DNA from: JAWXUD01 sp044432945
Lineage (GTDB): Bacteria; Cyanobacteriota; Vampirovibrionia; Gastranaerophilales; Gastranaerophilaceae
NCBI GenBank assembly: GCA_044432945.1
Contig: JAWXUD010000003.1
Coordinates: forward strand, 1 to 64,000
Length of the DNA stretch: 64,000 bases
Direction: 5' to 3'
This document shows, piece by piece, positions 61,616 through 64,000 of the stretch (the first letter of the stretch is position 1; every line of letters starts with the position of its first letter). The notes beneath the pieces were generated by a model, which saw only the letters and a program-made list of their open reading frames with translations, made no database searches and was not told where the DNA came from. The translations under genes were made by a program, and so were the position numbers.

Positions 61616-62050
61616 TTATTCTCCACTAAATTTTTCTAAAAAATCTTGTACTAAATTTTTTTGTTCGATGATTTCATCTTCTGTTTTGTTATTAATCAAT
61701 ATCAAAATCTCATCTTCTCCAGCCATTTTAAGATTATTTCTAGCAATACCTTCAAGAGTTTCAGTTGATGAAAATTTGTCTATTTCTTGTTTAAGATCTT
61801 TGTTGTATTCCTCTGCGTTGACTTTTATTTTTTTAAGCGTACTTATTTTAGCTTGGTGTGCAATGGTTTTGGATATATTTAGGATTACGCCAAAACCTAT
61901 TTGAATAAGACAAAATAAAAGGGTTATCGTCAGAAACGAGTAATAAAAGCGAGTTTTTCGCTTGTTAATTTTAGCTCTTTTTTTTGTTCGTTTAAGAATA
62001 GAGTTTTTCGAACTGTTTATGTTTTCGTTAATATTATTATCTTCTTGCAC
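61616..62050 (-). CDS. ftsB: FtsB/DivIC-type septum formation initiator
   Basis: 144 residues. A basic cytoplasmic start (NSILKRTKKRAKINKRK), one membrane helix (about 32-54, YYSFLTITLLFCLIQIGFGV), a coiled coil (about 65-95), and a conserved ETLEGIARNNLKMAGEDE end, as in FtsB and DivIC. It pairs with FtsL and FtsQ to recruit the septal wall machine; ftsQ is at 33683 in this window. It is followed directly by a TPR gene. Confidence 0.82.
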   Translation of the reverse strand: MQEDNNINENINSSKNSILKRTKKRAKINKRKTRFYYSFLTITLLFCLIQIGFGVILNISKTIAHQAKISTLKKIKVNAEEYNKDLKQEIDKFSSTETLEGIARNNLKMAGEDEILILINNKTEDEIIEQKNLVQDFLEKFSGE

Positions 62051-62118
62051 AGCTTAACCTTTTATTTTAATTAATTATACTAAAAATATATCTATTGAGC
62101 AAAATAATTCTTTAAAAT

Positions 62119-62997
62119 TTACAATTGGAATTTTGTTTTGAAATTGAATTGTGTTCTAAGTGGTTGTTCTTCTCCCATTATGGTTTGTTTTGCACCGATT
62201 TCAAAAAGAAAACGTTCTTGTTTTTTGTATCCGAAAGGAGAGATTGATAAAACAAATTCGTTGCTTTGTCTATCTCTAGTCAAATCGGCACTCAGCACTT
62301 GTTTGTATTTTAAATAATTATTAATTTGATATTCTGGCGCTAGATAAATCGCATCAGAGTATCTGTTAGTGGTTGAATTTCTTGTTTTTTTGAATGAAGT
62401 TCCTAGTGTGAATTTTGTTTTTTCGTACTTAGTAAAAATAGAGGTTGAATTTTCTATCATTGATAATTGACTAATCTCGTTTTCAAATTGTGTTCCAAAA
62501 ATGATGTCATTAGATTTTCCAGAGCTGCTGTAGGTTTCATCTATTACCCTGTGTTCAAAATCCTTATATTTTGCAAAAGAGCTAACTTCGCTAATTTTCT
62601 TTTGATTGTTAAATCTGAAATTTAAGTTTTCAGAATTCATTTTTTGTGGAATTTTTAAATTTAGAGCGTGGTCATCATTGGCTATAAAATTAATGGCATC
62701 ATTGCTTTCAACGTATTGAGCGTAGCCTTTTAAGATGGTCATATTTAATACAACTTCTTCTTCATCTTGGCTATTTTCTTCATTTGTTTCTTCAGTTTGT
62801 TCGTAGGTTTCTGTTTTTGATTTATGTTTTAGTTTGTTTTTTATTTTTAATATGGGGTTTTCTTCTTCAATTTCATCAGGTTCATCATCGAGTGTGTAGA
62901 TGAAGATATTTGGCATAACTACTTCTTCTTCAATTGCGAGAGCTTGAAGATTTTGGATTAAAAATATTGATACTAATATGATTAGACCTCTCAACAT
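62119..62997 (-). CDS. putative outer-membrane beta-barrel protein
   Basis: 292 residues. A signal peptide (MLRGLIILVSIFLIQNLQALA) and an acidic linker precede a C-terminal part (about 95-292) of alternating short strands such as TKFTLGTSFKKTRNS, NEFVLSISPFGYK and RFLFEIGAK. The last residues NFKTKFQL end in F-x-L, close to the C-terminal Phe signal for barrel insertion, though Leu is the final residue. No family known to me. It is divergent from gltX. Confidence 0.6.
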   Translation of the reverse strand: MLRGLIILVSIFLIQNLQALAIEEEVVMPNIFIYTLDDEPDEIEEENPILKIKNKLKHKSKTETYEQTEETNEENSQDEEEVVLNMTILKGYAQYVESNDAINFIANDDHALNLKIPQKMNSENLNFRFNNQKKISEVSSFAKYKDFEHRVIDETYSSSGKSNDIIFGTQFENEISQLSMIENSTSIFTKYEKTKFTLGTSFKKTRNSTTNRYSDAIYLAPEYQINNYLKYKQVLSADLTRDRQSNEFVLSISPFGYKKQERFLFEIGAKQTIMGEEQPLRTQFNFKTKFQL

Positions 62998-63169
62998 TTT
63001 AACATTTTACCCTTTAAAGGGTGTTGGTCAAATCATTTAATTAGTCTATTTTTTCTTTAAAAACAAATTTTAAATAATGACTTGAAAAACAAAATTTCTC
63101 GTGATATTTTATAAATTGAAATTACACAAAAGAAATATATTGAAAATTTTAAAAGAAATAGAGGGAAAA

Positions 63170-64000
63170 ATGTCAGAAGTTAGAGTTAGAATTGCACCAT
63201 CGCCAAGTGGAAACTTGCATGTAGGAACGGCTAGAACAGCTTTGTTTAATTATTTGTTTGCCAAAAAGCACGGAGGCAAATTTATTTTAAGGATTGAGGA
63301 TACCGATGCTGAACGTACAAGCCAAGAATATGTTGATAATATTTTTGCAAGCTTGAAAGCCTTAGGTCTTAACTGGGACGAAGGTCCTGATGTTGGCGGG
63401 GAGTATGGTCCATATTCGCAATCAGAAAGATTTGATATCTATCCTCAATATATCCAAAAACTTTTGAAAAATGGTTTTGCTTATGAATGTTTTTGCACTC
63501 CTGAAGAATTAGAAATTGAGAAAAATATTGCTACGACTAACAAGCAGGCATATGTTTATTCAAGAAAATGTGAAAATTTGACAGAAGAACAAAAAGCTGA
63601 ACTAATCGCACAAGGCAAAAAACCTGCGGTTAGATTTAATATCGCAAAAACACAAAAAGCTTTTCATGATAGTTCGATATTGGCTTTTAATGATTTAGTT
63701 AAGGGCGAATTGAAAATGGATACAGATTTGATTGGCGATTTTGTTATAATGAAATCGAACGGAGCGCCGACTTATAATTTTGCGGTAGTTGTAGATGATT
63801 TGTTGATGGAAATTTCTCATATTATTCGTGGTGAGGACCATATTTCCAATACTTTCAAGCAGATTTTAATCTTTGAAGCGTTAGGTGAAAAAGTTCCAGA
63901 ATTTGGGCATCTAGGTATGATTTTAGCACCTGATAGAAGCAAATTGTCAAAACGTCATGGGGCAACTGGGGTTTCTGAATTTGTAGAGAAAGGGTATTTG
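63170..64000 (+). CDS. gltX: glutamyl-tRNA synthetase, N-terminal 277 codons (runs off right edge)
   Basis: Starts ATG 63170 after AGAGGGAAAAA, and is open to the window end (277 complete codons). The class I HIGH motif is PSGNLHVGTART and the KMSKS equivalent is SKLSKRHGATG (about residues 262-272). RIEDTDAERTSQEYVD and RGEDHISNTFKQI are GltX signatures. It charges tRNA-Glu. The anticodon-binding C-terminal half is beyond the window, so discriminating versus non-discriminating type cannot be judged. It is divergent from the barrel-like gene. Confidence 0.95.
   Translation, partial: MSEVRVRIAPSPSGNLHVGTARTALFNYLFAKKHGGKFILRIEDTDAERTSQEYVDNIFASLKALGLNWDEGPDVGGEYGPYSQSERFDIYPQYIQKLLKNGFAYECFCTPEELEIEKNIATTNKQAYVYSRKCENLTEEQKAELIAQGKKPAVRFNIAKTQKAFHDSSILAFNDLVKGELKMDTDLIGDFVIMKSNGAPTYNFAVVVDDLLMEISHIIRGEDHISNTFKQILIFEALGEKVPEFGHLGMILAPDRSKLSKRHGATGVSEFVEKGYL

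Overview
This 64 kb window is AT-rich, gene-dense chromosomal DNA. The best guess for the source is an uncultured gut-type member of Candidatus Gastranaerophilales (Melainabacteria/Vampirovibrionia, the non-photosynthetic sisters of Cyanobacteria). That is an inference from content: prepilins with the A|FTLAEVLITLG leader, Gram-negative envelope genes (lpxA, kdsC-like, a terminal beta-barrel-like protein), a cyanobacterial-type DprA-like protein, a PPi-type phosphofructokinase, and many TTG/GTG starts. A 16S gene or marker-gene phylogeny would be needed to confirm it.

Layout. 0-1.2 kb: the 5' end of a repeat-interrupted prepilin-like gene running off the left edge, an XRE regulator, and a minus-strand tRNA operon (Gly-GCC, Thr-TGT, Thr-GGT, Tyr-GTA). 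1.2-9.1 kb: tadA with a two-component system, PBP1A, two convergent YkgJ-type proteins, and rubrerythrin. 9.1-16.4 kb: miaB, a sigma-70 factor, rlmB-nadA, and a fused PilM-PilN gene followed by a PilO-like gene. 16.4-25 kb: a radical SAM gene, comF, a PAS histidine kinase, kdsC-like/TPR/lysC, and an HxlR-nitrilase-bioB run. 25-32 kb: ispF, HAD, Nudix and HEAT genes, a DprA-like gene and a UvrD/PcrA helicase. 32-40 kb: nadE and a murC-murB-ddl-ftsQ cell-wall cluster, then leuS.

40.6-45.1 kb is the accessory-looking zone. It holds a tandemly duplicated small HTH-like gene, about 0.9 kb of mosaic repeats, PPi-dependent phosphofructokinase, and an antitoxin/toxin/antitoxin array with two near-consensus promoters. 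45.1-50.8 kb has a calpain-like cysteine protease behind a palindromic operator, an M29 aminopeptidase, lpxA, a NUMOD3-like repeat protein and a lone sugar-ABC permease. 51-64 kb has a second repeat-interrupted prepilin, a U32 peptidase, a YqeG phosphatase, a predicted papain-like protein, cdd, a CtpA protease, an HExxH protein, a TPR/FtsB pair, a beta-barrel candidate, and the start of gltX.

The most unusual themes are: (1) one family of GC-rich mosaic repeats that sits between genes and also lies in frame at the front of prepilin genes; (2) several small DNA-binding or toxin genes whose promoters put the predicted transcription start at or within a few bases of the start codon (leaderless mRNA), with no Shine-Dalgarno; (3) three unrelated proteins sharing a polar N-terminal leader that ends in F-[ST]-G or SFG, one with a cysteine-protease-like triad; (4) a 12-bp perfect hairpin that hides a ribosome binding site; and (5) an NAD synthetase whose glutaminase domain seems to have lost its catalytic Lys and Cys.
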